DNA of 6,074 nucleotides from positions 1 to 6,074 of the forward strand of contig WTIB01000061.1 in the NCBI GenBank assembly GCA_011522905.1, read 5' to 3'. Below are positions 1 to 5,783 of this stretch, in pieces (position 1 is the stretch's first letter; each line of letters opens with the position of its first letter). Source of the DNA: Crocinitomicaceae bacterium. GTDB lineage: Bacteria > Bacteroidota > Bacteroidia > Flavobacteriales_D > Crocinitomicaceae. The position numbers and the translations under genes are program-made. Below the pieces are notes generated by a model. The model was not told the DNA's origin, did no database searches, and saw only the letters and a program-made list of their open reading frames with translations.

Positions 1-64
1 CATCACACTCATCTTTTGAACAAGAAAAAAGTGCAAAGGTCAAAATTAGCCCTATGTATTTCAT
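1..64 (-). CDS. Putative surface lipoprotein, N-terminal fragment (partial)
   Basis: This gene is cut by the window edge and only its first 21 codons are visible. The reading frame opens with ATG at 64-62 and reads MKYIGLILTFALFSC, then SKDECD. This is a classic lipoprotein signal peptide: Lys2, a hydrophobic core at residues 4-13, and a lipobox L12-F13-S14-C15, with Cys15 the expected lipidated residue after signal peptidase II cleavage. The residues after the Cys (S-K-D-E) resemble the K-(D/E)2 lipoprotein export signal described in Capnocytophaga and relatives, which sends lipoproteins to the outer face of the outer membrane. The start lies 40 bases after the response regulator stop, on the same strand and with no terminator between, so it may continue that transcript. 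An ATG four bases further upstream (69-67) hits a stop after one codon and is excluded. The mature function cannot be told from this fragment. Confidence 0.68.
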   Translation of the reverse strand, partial: MKYIGLILTFALFSCSKDECD

Positions 65-104
65 ATCATGTTTACAAAATACGGAAATCAAAGATTTTCT
101 GAAT

Positions 105-743
105 TTAAACGTACCCCTTATCCTTCGCCCAGCTACTCAATTGAGCTGAGTTCGGCATATCCAATTTTTTCAGGATGTTGTGACGGTGCGTTTCCACTGT
201 CCTGTGCGAGATGAAAAGCTTTTCGGCAATCTCTTTCGATGTAAGACCTTGAGCAATGTGTTTTACGATTTCGATTTCTTTCATCGTAAGCTCCTTTTTG
301 GCTTCTGCCGGGTCAACATTCAACAAGGAAGTAAAATACCTGTCCTTAATATCTGCCGCGATAAAGGTCTCTCCATTATGAACTGCATGAATGGCCTCAA
401 TGAGCTCGCTTTTTGAAGTATTCTTCGTTAAATATCCCTTAGCACCAATAGATAAAAACTTTTTAACGTAAGTGATATCATCGTGTAATGACAATCCGAT
501 TACCCTGGTTTTTGGAAGACTATTATTAATTTTTTCTGTTGCATCAAAACCGCTTCCCGCTCCTAAGTTGATATCCATTAAAACGATTTCAGGCTTATGC
601 TGTAAAGACATATCGTAAGCGTCATCAACGTTATCTGCTGTACCTACAACCAGAATATCTGGAGCATCTTTTAACAATGATGACCAAGCTTCGCTGATAA
701 GCTTGTGATCATCAACAATCAGAACTTTAATATTGGCATCCAT
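105..743 (-). CDS. NarL/FixJ-family response regulator (REC + LuxR-type HTH)
   Basis: This is a two-component response regulator of 212 residues, the normal length for the NarL/FixJ family, and it should act as a cytoplasmic DNA-binding transcription regulator. The receiver domain spans about residues 5-122. It has the acidic pair D11-D12, the phospho-acceptor D57 (in IVLMDINLG), the switch residue S85 and the conserved K107 (in GYLTKN). The C-terminal LuxR-type helix-turn-helix spans about 150-205, with ELTMKEIEIVKHIAQGLTSKEIA and recognition-helix residues around SHRTVETHRHNI. All phosphorylation residues are present, so it should be activatable. The ATG at 743-741 gives a receiver that begins at the usual place. 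It lies 20 bases after the atpG stop, with no terminator between, so co-transcription with the atp operon is likely. No sensor kinase is visible in the window, and its targets and signal cannot be inferred. Confidence 0.93.
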   Translation of the reverse strand: MDANIKVLIVDDHKLISEAWSSLLKDAPDILVVGTADNVDDAYDMSLQHKPEIVLMDINLGAGSGFDATEKINNSLPKTRVIGLSLHDDITYVKKFLSIGAKGYLTKNTSKSELIEAIHAVHNGETFIAADIKDRYFTSLLNVDPAEAKKELTMKEIEIVKHIAQGLTSKEIAEKLFISHRTVETHRHNILKKLDMPNSAQLSSWAKDKGYV

Positions 744-763
744 AGAAGAGTTTTTTTACTAAT

Positions 764-1639
764 TTAAGCATTCAAAGCTTCCGCACCACCAACTATCTCT
801 AAAATTTCATTTGTAATCGCCGCTTGTCTTGCTTTATTGTAGCTCAACTTGAGTGTTTTTTGAAGCTCATTAGCATTGTCAGTTGCTTTATGCATAGCCG
901 TCATTCTCGCACCGTGTTCCGCTGCATTTGAATCTAAGATGGCCTTGAACAGTTGGACTTTTAAGGACTTAGGAATTAAATCCTCAACTATTTCCTCTTT
1001 CGAAGGCTCAAAAATATAATCCCCTGCTTGATTGGACTCTTCATTTTCAGGCGATTGAACAGGTAAAAACTGCTCACTTTCAACGACCTGAGTTGCGGCA
1101 TTAACAAAACGATTGTAAACGACACATATTTTTGAAAATTCACCCGATTTAAATAATCTCATTAGCTCTTCAGCTACTTCAGCTACATTGTCAAATGTCA
1201 AATCCGCATAGACGTCTTCTCGTGGTTCCAAATAATCATTCGTGTAATGGTAATCCGTCCGTTTAATTACATCTCTAATTTTTTTACCTAGACATAAAAC
1301 GTGAACGTCATCCCCACTAAAGTCATCTTTGATGAGCTCATTGACCCTTTTGATTACATTATTATTAAATCCCCCGCACAATCCTCTATTTGAAGTAACA
1401 CCGACAATGAGAACCTTTCCACTATCACGCGCTTCAGAATATGCGTTATCTGAAAGGTCAAGAGAAGCGCTTAAATTTGTAAGAATCTCCTTAAGCTTCG
1501 AAGCATAGGGTCTCATCTGAGTAATGGCATCCTGAGCTCTTTTAAGTTTTGCTGCAGAAACCATTTTCATAGCAGAAGTAATCTGCATTGTTGATCCAAC
1601 AGATGAAATTCGGTTTCGTATTTCTTTTAAGTTCGCCAT
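764..1639 (-). CDS. atpG: F1F0 ATP synthase subunit gamma
   Basis: This is the gamma subunit, the central rotor shaft that turns inside the alpha3-beta3 head and couples c-ring rotation to catalysis. Its 291 residues match the usual bacterial length of about 285-295. The N-terminal coiled-coil helix is clear (MANLKEIRNRISSVGSTMQI at 1-20, then TSAMKMVSAAKLKRAQ). The central Rossmann-like part contains SNRGLCGGFN at 83-92. The C-terminal helix carries EHGARMTAMHKATDNA (241-256) and the family signature ITNEILEIVGGAEA (275-288). The start ATG at 1639-1637 is supported by this canonical N-terminus. It follows atpA by 26 bases and is the last atp gene here. In many bacteria atpD and atpC come next, but here a response regulator does. 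Nothing suggests truncation or a frameshift. Confidence 0.98.
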   Translation of the reverse strand: MANLKEIRNRISSVGSTMQITSAMKMVSAAKLKRAQDAITQMRPYASKLKEILTNLSASLDLSDNAYSEARDSGKVLIVGVTSNRGLCGGFNNNVIKRVNELIKDDFSGDDVHVLCLGKKIRDVIKRTDYHYTNDYLEPREDVYADLTFDNVAEVAEELMRLFKSGEFSKICVVYNRFVNAATQVVESEQFLPVQSPENEESNQAGDYIFEPSKEEIVEDLIPKSLKVQLFKAILDSNAAEHGARMTAMHKATDNANELQKTLKLSYNKARQAAITNEILEIVGGAEALNA

Positions 1640-1665
1640 AAACTATGCTATTTCAAAAACAGTAT

Positions 1666-3240
1666 TTAATATTTGCTTGCTATTTCTTTCGCCACTTTCT
1701 CAAGAACCGATGTGTTCTCATCAGTGTACTTTCCAGCTTTTAATGAAGCCATTACATCAGCGTGTTTCGCTTCTAAGAAGTCCAAATACTCTTTTTCGAA
1801 ATCTTTTACCTTTTCAACAGGAACATTTTGAATCAATCCTTTTGTTCCTACATATATAATTGCAATTTGTCTTTCCACCGTAAAGGGATCTCCTTCACGT
1901 TGCTTCAAGATTTCCACATTACGTGCTCCTTTATCCAAAACAGATTTTGTTGCAGCATCTAAATCAGATCCAAACTTAGCAAACGCCTCAAGCTCCCTGT
2001 ACTGTGCTTGATCAAGCTTTAATGTACCTGCCACTTTTTTCATCGATTTAATCTGAGCCGAACCACCAACACGTGATACAGATATACCCACATTAATAGC
2101 TGGACGAATTCCAGAGTTAAATAAATCAGACTCCAAGAAGATCTGACCATCTGTAATTGAAATAACGTTTGTCGGAATATAAGCCGAAACGTCTCCAGCT
2201 TGAGTCTCAATAATCGGAAGTGCCGTTAGTGATCCTCCTCCTTTTACTTTGCTCTTTAATGATTCAGGAAGGTCATTCATTTGTTTTGCAATGTCATCAT
2301 CAGCAATAACTTTTGCAGCTCTTTCCAATAATCTAGAGTGGAGATAGAATACATCACCAGGATATGCCTCACGACCCGGAGGTCTTCTCAATAAAAGCGA
2401 AACCTCACGATATGCAACAGCTTGCTTCGATAAGTCATCATAAATAATTAATGCAGGTCTTCCCGTATCTCTAAAGTATTCACCAATAGCTGCACCAGTC
2501 ATTGGAGCATAAAATTGCATCGGTGCAGGGTCAGAGGCATTAGAAGCAACTACAGTAGTGTAGGCCATTGCGCCAGCATCTTCTAATTTCTTAACTATAC
2601 CTGCAACTGTAGACCCCTTTTGACCTATAGCTACATAAATACAATAAACAGGCTCACCCCTATCGTAAAATTCTTTTTGATTGATAATGGTATCAATGGC
2701 CACAGTAGTTTTACCTGTCTGACGGTCACCAATAATTAATTCTCTTTGACCTCTACCAATTGGAATCATAGAGTCAACGGCCTTAACACCTGTTTGAAGA
2801 GGTTCATTTACTGGTTGTCTAAATATAACTCCTGGTGCTTTTCTTTCGATAGGCATGTTGTGAAGTTCTCCTTCAATTGGTCCTTTACCATCAATAGGCA
2901 TACCGAGTGTATCTACAACTCGACCAGACATTCCGTCACCGACCTCAACAGAGGCAATTTTTCCAAGTCTTCGAACTGTATCTCCCTCTTTAATACTTGA
3001 AGATTTACCAAGCAATACAGCTCCAACATTATCTTCTTCGAGGTTCAAGGCTATTCCTTGCATTCCTCCATCAAATTCAATCAATTCACCGTATTGAACT
3101 CCTGTAAGTCCATAAATACGTGCAATACCATCTCCAACTTGAAGTACTGTTCCAACCTCTTGTAATTCTGCTTCAGATCTAAATCCTGAGAGCTGCTCTC
3201 TCAAAATTGCTGAAACTTCTGCTGGTTTAATATCTGCCAT
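1666..3240 (-). CDS. atpA: F1F0 ATP synthase subunit alpha
   Basis: This is the alpha subunit, the non-catalytic nucleotide-binding subunit of the F1 head, which forms the hexamer with beta. Its 524 residues are within the usual range (about 500-550). An N-terminal beta-barrel domain lies at about residues 25-95. The P-loop is GDRQTGKT at 171-178, and the Walker B-like strand is ALIIYDDLS at 263-271. The family signature PAINVGISVS falls at 380-389. Arg390 directly after it is the equivalent of the arginine finger that reaches into the neighbouring beta catalytic site. A C-terminal helical domain follows. The N-terminus (MADIKPAEVSAILREQLSGF) is the delta-binding peptide expected for alpha. 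The start ATG at 3240-3238 is preceded by an 18-base leader made only of A and T, with no Shine-Dalgarno, as is common in Bacteroidota. The beta gene is not adjacent. Confidence 0.99.
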   Translation of the reverse strand: MADIKPAEVSAILREQLSGFRSEAELQEVGTVLQVGDGIARIYGLTGVQYGELIEFDGGMQGIALNLEEDNVGAVLLGKSSSIKEGDTVRRLGKIASVEVGDGMSGRVVDTLGMPIDGKGPIEGELHNMPIERKAPGVIFRQPVNEPLQTGVKAVDSMIPIGRGQRELIIGDRQTGKTTVAIDTIINQKEFYDRGEPVYCIYVAIGQKGSTVAGIVKKLEDAGAMAYTTVVASNASDPAPMQFYAPMTGAAIGEYFRDTGRPALIIYDDLSKQAVAYREVSLLLRRPPGREAYPGDVFYLHSRLLERAAKVIADDDIAKQMNDLPESLKSKVKGGGSLTALPIIETQAGDVSAYIPTNVISITDGQIFLESDLFNSGIRPAINVGISVSRVGGSAQIKSMKKVAGTLKLDQAQYRELEAFAKFGSDLDAATKSVLDKGARNVEILKQREGDPFTVERQIAIIYVGTKGLIQNVPVEKVKDFEKEYLDFLEAKHADVMASLKAGKYTDENTSVLEKVAKEIASKY

Positions 3241-3258
3241 TTTAATTTATTTTAATTT

Positions 3259-3792
3259 TTAATTTGCCAATTCTTGTTTCATTCTATTTAACTGCGTCAA
3301 AACAGATGCATCAATTTGTTTGTCATCCATTCTAACTATGAATCCTCCAATAAGGGATTCGTCAACCTCTTCGCTTAATTCAAAATCACCCTCAACTTGT
3401 GATTTCATTTTATTTAGAATTTCATCTAAAGTACCTTTCTCGAGTTTTCTTGCACTTCGAATAGAAACAGGAACAATGTTTTGATGTTTCTTTAAAAGGT
3501 ATATATATGCTTCTGCAATCTCAATCAAAAGATATTCTCTTTTGTTTTTTGTAATTAACTCAATAAATGACATCGATAATTTTTCAAACCCTATAAATAG
3601 GACCTTCATTATTTCGATTTTCTTATCCGTTTTGATTACCGGCGAGTTCAAAAACACTTTAAAGTCATTGGTCTCATTGGATGAGTCCACAATTCTCTTC
3701 ATATCTGATGAGACTTCTTCAAGATTAGAATTCTCAATAGATAATTCCAAAAGTGCCTTAGCGTATCGAATTGCAGATTTTGTTGATTTCAT
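3259..3792 (-). CDS. atpH: F1F0 ATP synthase subunit delta (OSCP-like)
   Basis: This is the delta subunit (OSCP in mitochondria), which caps the F1 head and joins alpha to the b-subunit stalk. Its 177 residues are typical. The N-terminal helical bundle starts with the family pattern IRYAKALLEL (8-17) and contains FKVFLNSPVI (44-53) and the KNKREYLL stretch (82-89). The C-terminal part has the conserved VDESLIGGFIVRMDD (143-156 region) followed by DASVLTQLNRMKQEL. It is the least conserved atp subunit, but both ends match and its position between b and alpha settles the call. The ATG at 3792-3790 lies only two bases after the atpF stop (TAA-TC-ATG), which suggests translational coupling between the two stalk proteins. 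The stop is 18 bases before atpA. Confidence 0.96.
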   Translation of the reverse strand: MKSTKSAIRYAKALLELSIENSNLEEVSSDMKRIVDSSNETNDFKVFLNSPVIKTDKKIEIMKVLFIGFEKLSMSFIELITKNKREYLLIEIAEAYIYLLKKHQNIVPVSIRSARKLEKGTLDEILNKMKSQVEGDFELSEEVDESLIGGFIVRMDDKQIDASVLTQLNRMKQELAN

Positions 3793-3794
3793 GA

Positions 3795-4289
3795 TTAGTT
3801 CATATTAATATCTGAAGCCAAATTATTTGCTAATGCTTTTTGCTTCTCATCAGACGACAACTCTGTTCTCACAACTTTTTCTGCAATTTCTAATGACAAA
3901 GCAGCTACATGCGTTTTCAATTCCGCCATTGCCGCAGCCTTTTCTGAACGAATTGAATCTCTTGCGTCGTCAACTATTTTTTGTGCTTCATCTTTTGCTT
4001 TATTCTTTGCTTTTTCAATCATTGAAGAAGCCGTGCTTTTTGCATCTTTTAAAATTTCATCTCTTTCAATCTTTGCCTGCTTCAAAATCTGATCATTTTC
4101 TGCTTTTAAAGATTTCATTTCTTCTCTTGTCTTTTCAGCAAGTTCTAATGCGTCTGAAATGCTTTTTTCTCTTTCGTTTACAGCGCTAAGAATTGGCTTC
4201 CATGCAAACTTTGCCAATAAGAAAAGTAAGGTACAGAAAACTATTCCTGTCCAAAACAACAATCCTAAATCTGGTGTTACTAAATCCAT
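3795..4289 (-). CDS. atpF: F1F0 ATP synthase subunit b
   Basis: This is the b subunit, the peripheral stalk that anchors the F1 head to the membrane and resists rotation. It has 164 residues, a usual length. One transmembrane helix lies at about residues 9-27 (GLLFWTGIVFCTLLFLLAKF). After it come the typical WKPILSAVNER (30-40) and a long charged helix rich in Lys, Glu and Ala (about 38-145) that should form the dimeric right-handed coiled coil. The C-terminus (LSLEIAEKVVRTELSSDEKQ) is the part that binds delta. Only one b-type gene is present, so a b2 homodimer is inferred rather than a b/b' pair. It starts 26 bases after a strong stem-loop that follows atpE, with an A-rich leader directly before the ATG. 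Confidence 0.96.
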   Translation of the reverse strand: MDLVTPDLGLLFWTGIVFCTLLFLLAKFAWKPILSAVNEREKSISDALELAEKTREEMKSLKAENDQILKQAKIERDEILKDAKSTASSMIEKAKNKAKDEAQKIVDDARDSIRSEKAAAMAELKTHVAALSLEIAEKVVRTELSSDEKQKALANNLASDINMN

Positions 4290-4315
4290 TTTTTTGTTTT
4301 TTTAAAATCATTTAA

Positions 4316-4348
4316 AATTCCGCCATTACCAACCGTAATGGCGGAATT
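4316..4348 (-). terminator. Intercistronic stem-loop after atpE (attenuator or RNA-stabilising hairpin)
   Basis: A perfect inverted repeat has 14-base arms AATTCCGCCATTAC and GTAATGGCGGAATT around a 5-base loop (CAACC on the plus strand, GGTTG in the transcript). It begins seven bases after the atpE stop codon and ends 26 bases before the atpF start. In the transcript the 3' arm runs into TTTT followed by AAATG, a short U-tract, so it looks like a weak or partial intrinsic terminator. It lies inside an operon whose next gene is needed, so complete termination is unlikely. Partial termination, or protection of an upstream atpE mRNA end, is the inferred role. The structure is seen directly, and the function is inference. 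Confidence 0.75.
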
Positions 4349-4355
4349 AATTAAT

Positions 4356-4568
4356 TTACGCTTGGGCTCCTAAAAGACCAACCACTACACCGAAAAGCGC
4401 AACCCCTTCAATCAAGGCTGCTGCAATAATCATTGTAGTTGTAATTTTACCTGAAGCTTCAGGGTTTCGAGCGATACCTTCAACGGCTTTACCACCGATT
4501 TGTCCAATACCAATACCTGCACCTAATACTGCAAGTCCTGCTCCAATTGCGGCTATACTTCCCCACAT
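4356..4568 (-). CDS. atpE: F1F0 ATP synthase subunit c
   Basis: This is the c subunit, the small membrane hairpin that forms the rotor ring. At 70 residues it is at the short end of the normal range. Helix 1 (about 4-28) carries the glycine repeat GAGIGIGQIGG used for tight ring packing. The polar loop is GIARNPEA (31-38), with R34, N35 and P36 contacting gamma and epsilon. Helix 2 (about 44-68) contains the ion-carrying carboxylate Glu54 in ALIEGVALFG. The sodium-type pattern is missing: the helix-1 Gln used in Ilyobacter aligns with Ile21 here, and the residue after the Glu is Gly rather than Ser or Thr. Proton coupling is therefore inferred. The gene starts 27 bases after atpB and is followed by a strong hairpin. 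The ring needs many copies of c per enzyme, which may be why. Confidence 0.98.
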   Translation of the reverse strand: MWGSIAAIGAGLAVLGAGIGIGQIGGKAVEGIARNPEASGKITTTMIIAAALIEGVALFGVVVGLLGAQA

Positions 4569-4595
4569 AACTATATAGAATTTAAAAATTACTAA

Positions 4596-5696
4596 TTAAT
4601 GGTGCGCCTCCTCAACTGCGGCACCGATAAATAAAGCTGACAATAACGCAAATAAATACGCCTGAAGAGCAGCTACTAAAAGTTCTAAAATTGAAATAAA
4701 CAAAGCCATTGGAACCGAAAGTGCTCCCCAAGCTTCATGTTTATTTATAAATATCAATGAGATTAATGCCAAAATAACAATGTGACCAGCTGTTATATTT
4801 GCAAATAAACGAATCATTAAGGCAAATGGCTTTGTGAAAATCCCAACTATTTCTATGGGTATCATTATAGGTAACAATGCTTTTGGAACTCCTGGAGGCG
4901 CAAAAATGTGACCCCAATAATTTTTATTTCCATTCACCAAAGTAAGAATTAAGGTAAGTGTCGCTAAAAACAATGTAATTGATATATTTCCCGTGAGGTT
5001 TGCACTTCCTGGGAAAATGGGAACCAATCCCAATAAATTATTTATCCAAATAAAGAAAAAGATGGTTAATAAATATGGAACAAATCTTTTATAATTTTTT
5101 TCGTTGATATGCGATTTTGCGATTTCGTCCTGAACAAAAATAATTAAAGGCTCCATGAATTTAGCAATGCCCTTTGGAGCAACCGCACCATTTCTTTTGT
5201 AATAACGCGCACAAGAGAACATCATCAAGAAAACAATCAAAGAACCTATAAAAAGAGAAGTAACATTTTTGGTGATTGAAAAATCCAATGGCTTTACATT
5301 ACCATGTACATGCCCCTTTTCAAAGTTTAATTTTCCTTCACTATCGAGTTCATAAATTTTTTCATGAAACATGGCAAGACCCTCTGCGGGACCTTCTCCC
5401 TTGTAGTAATGATTATCTCCGTCATGAACAATTTCTCCATGATAAAAATGGGAAGAAGAAAAGACCTTAAATCCTTCAGAAGTTTTCAGAATTATTGGCA
5501 AATAAATAGATGTTCCACCATGCTCTGGACCCCATAAATGCCATTCATGAGCATCTTTAACGTGATGCATAATCATTTCACTCACATTGAACTCCTCTTC
5601 CTCAGCGTGTGCTGTGGTGTCTTCACTTGCCGAAAGTGAAAATGAAAACAAGGTTATCAGAACTGTTAATCCAAAATATTTTATCAATCTACTCAC
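4596..5696 (-). CDS. atpB: F1F0 ATP synthase subunit a, with His-rich N-terminal extension
   Basis: This is subunit a, the stator membrane protein that forms the two ion half-channels against the c-ring. It has 366 residues, against 271 in E. coli. The extra length is N-terminal: a signal peptide (about 1-23) and then a soluble, His-rich stretch (about 24-140), presumably periplasmic. Transmembrane helices lie near 144-163, 205-224, 237-255, 274-314 (two helices) and 329-358. The essential arginine is Arg296 in FALMIRLFAN, and Gln345 (LQAYLF) matches E. coli Gln252. His305 and Glu338 occupy the E. coli Glu219 and His245 positions, the swapped pair also seen in mitochondria. The start is GTG at 5696-5694. 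TTG at 5687-5685 is an alternative, because AAGGTGA just before it resembles a ribosome binding site. It is the first gene of the operon. Confidence 0.96.
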   Translation of the reverse strand: MSRLIKYFGLTVLITLFSFSLSASEDTTAHAEEEEFNVSEMIMHHVKDAHEWHLWGPEHGGTSIYLPIILKTSEGFKVFSSSHFYHGEIVHDGDNHYYKGEGPAEGLAMFHEKIYELDSEGKLNFEKGHVHGNVKPLDFSITKNVTSLFIGSLIVFLMMFSCARYYKRNGAVAPKGIAKFMEPLIIFVQDEIAKSHINEKNYKRFVPYLLTIFFFIWINNLLGLVPIFPGSANLTGNISITLFLATLTLILTLVNGNKNYWGHIFAPPGVPKALLPIMIPIEIVGIFTKPFALMIRLFANITAGHIVILALISLIFINKHEAWGALSVPMALFISILELLVAALQAYLFALLSALFIGAAVEEAHH

Positions 5697-5725
5697 CTTT
5701 AAAATGACTTTTCAAAAATTTGGTG

Positions 5726-5755
5726 CAAAGATAACTAAACTTTTACAAGTAGCAA
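5726..5755 (-). promoter_or_regulatory. Predicted Bacteroidota-type promoter of the atp operon
   Basis: On the minus strand a -33 element TTG (5755-5753) is followed, after exactly 19 bases, by TATCTTTG (5733-5726). This is a full match to the Bacteroidota primary-sigma -7 consensus TAnnTTTG, and the spacing is within the known range. It lies in the hemJ-atpB gap. Transcription would begin near 5717-5722, giving an atpB leader of only about 20-30 bases. The match and placement are seen directly, and the activity is inferred. Confidence 0.72.
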
Positions 5756-5762
5756 TACTATT

Positions 5763-5777
5763 TTTGAACAATTCAAA
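5763..5777. repeat. Small AT-rich palindrome between hemJ-like gene and atp promoter
   Basis: This is a 6-base perfect inverted repeat, TTTGAA and TTCAAA around a 3-base centre. It starts 6 bases after the stop of the upstream gene and lies 7 bases upstream of the predicted -33 element. It has no U-tract after it and few G-C pairs, so it is poor as a terminator. An operator just upstream of the promoter is possible, but chance is also possible in such AT-rich DNA. Confidence 0.3.
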
Positions 5778-5783
5778 GGCTAT

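Noticed and set aside
41..48. TAATTTTG on the minus strand, an exact match to the -7 consensus TAnnTTTG.
   Set aside because: It lies inside the signal-peptide codons of the lipoprotein, downstream of its start, and has no TTG at the right distance. Chance is likely in AT-rich DNA.
773..780. AAGCTTTG near the end of atpG as a promoter for the response regulator.
   Set aside because: It lacks the T of the TA pair, and the nearest TTG is only nine bases upstream instead of about nineteen.
3827..4189. A 120-codon open frame on the plus strand, opposite atpF.
   Set aside because: It is the complement of a Lys/Glu/Ala-rich coiled coil, which yields a Leu/Phe/Ser-rich frame. It has no recognisable domain, and atpF is certain. 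The other plus-strand frames (180-416, 1677-1859, 2746-3000, 3542-3808, 5276-5470, 5587-5787) are shadows for the same reason.
4356..4568. Subunit c as a sodium-driven type.
   Set aside because: The Gln in helix 1 (Gln23) is two positions away from the Na-binding Gln of Ilyobacter, and Gly55 replaces the Ser/Thr after the key Glu.
5763..5777. The palindrome after the hemJ-like gene as an intrinsic terminator.
   Set aside because: The stem is only six bases and AT-rich, and no U-tract follows, so I listed it only as a weak repeat.
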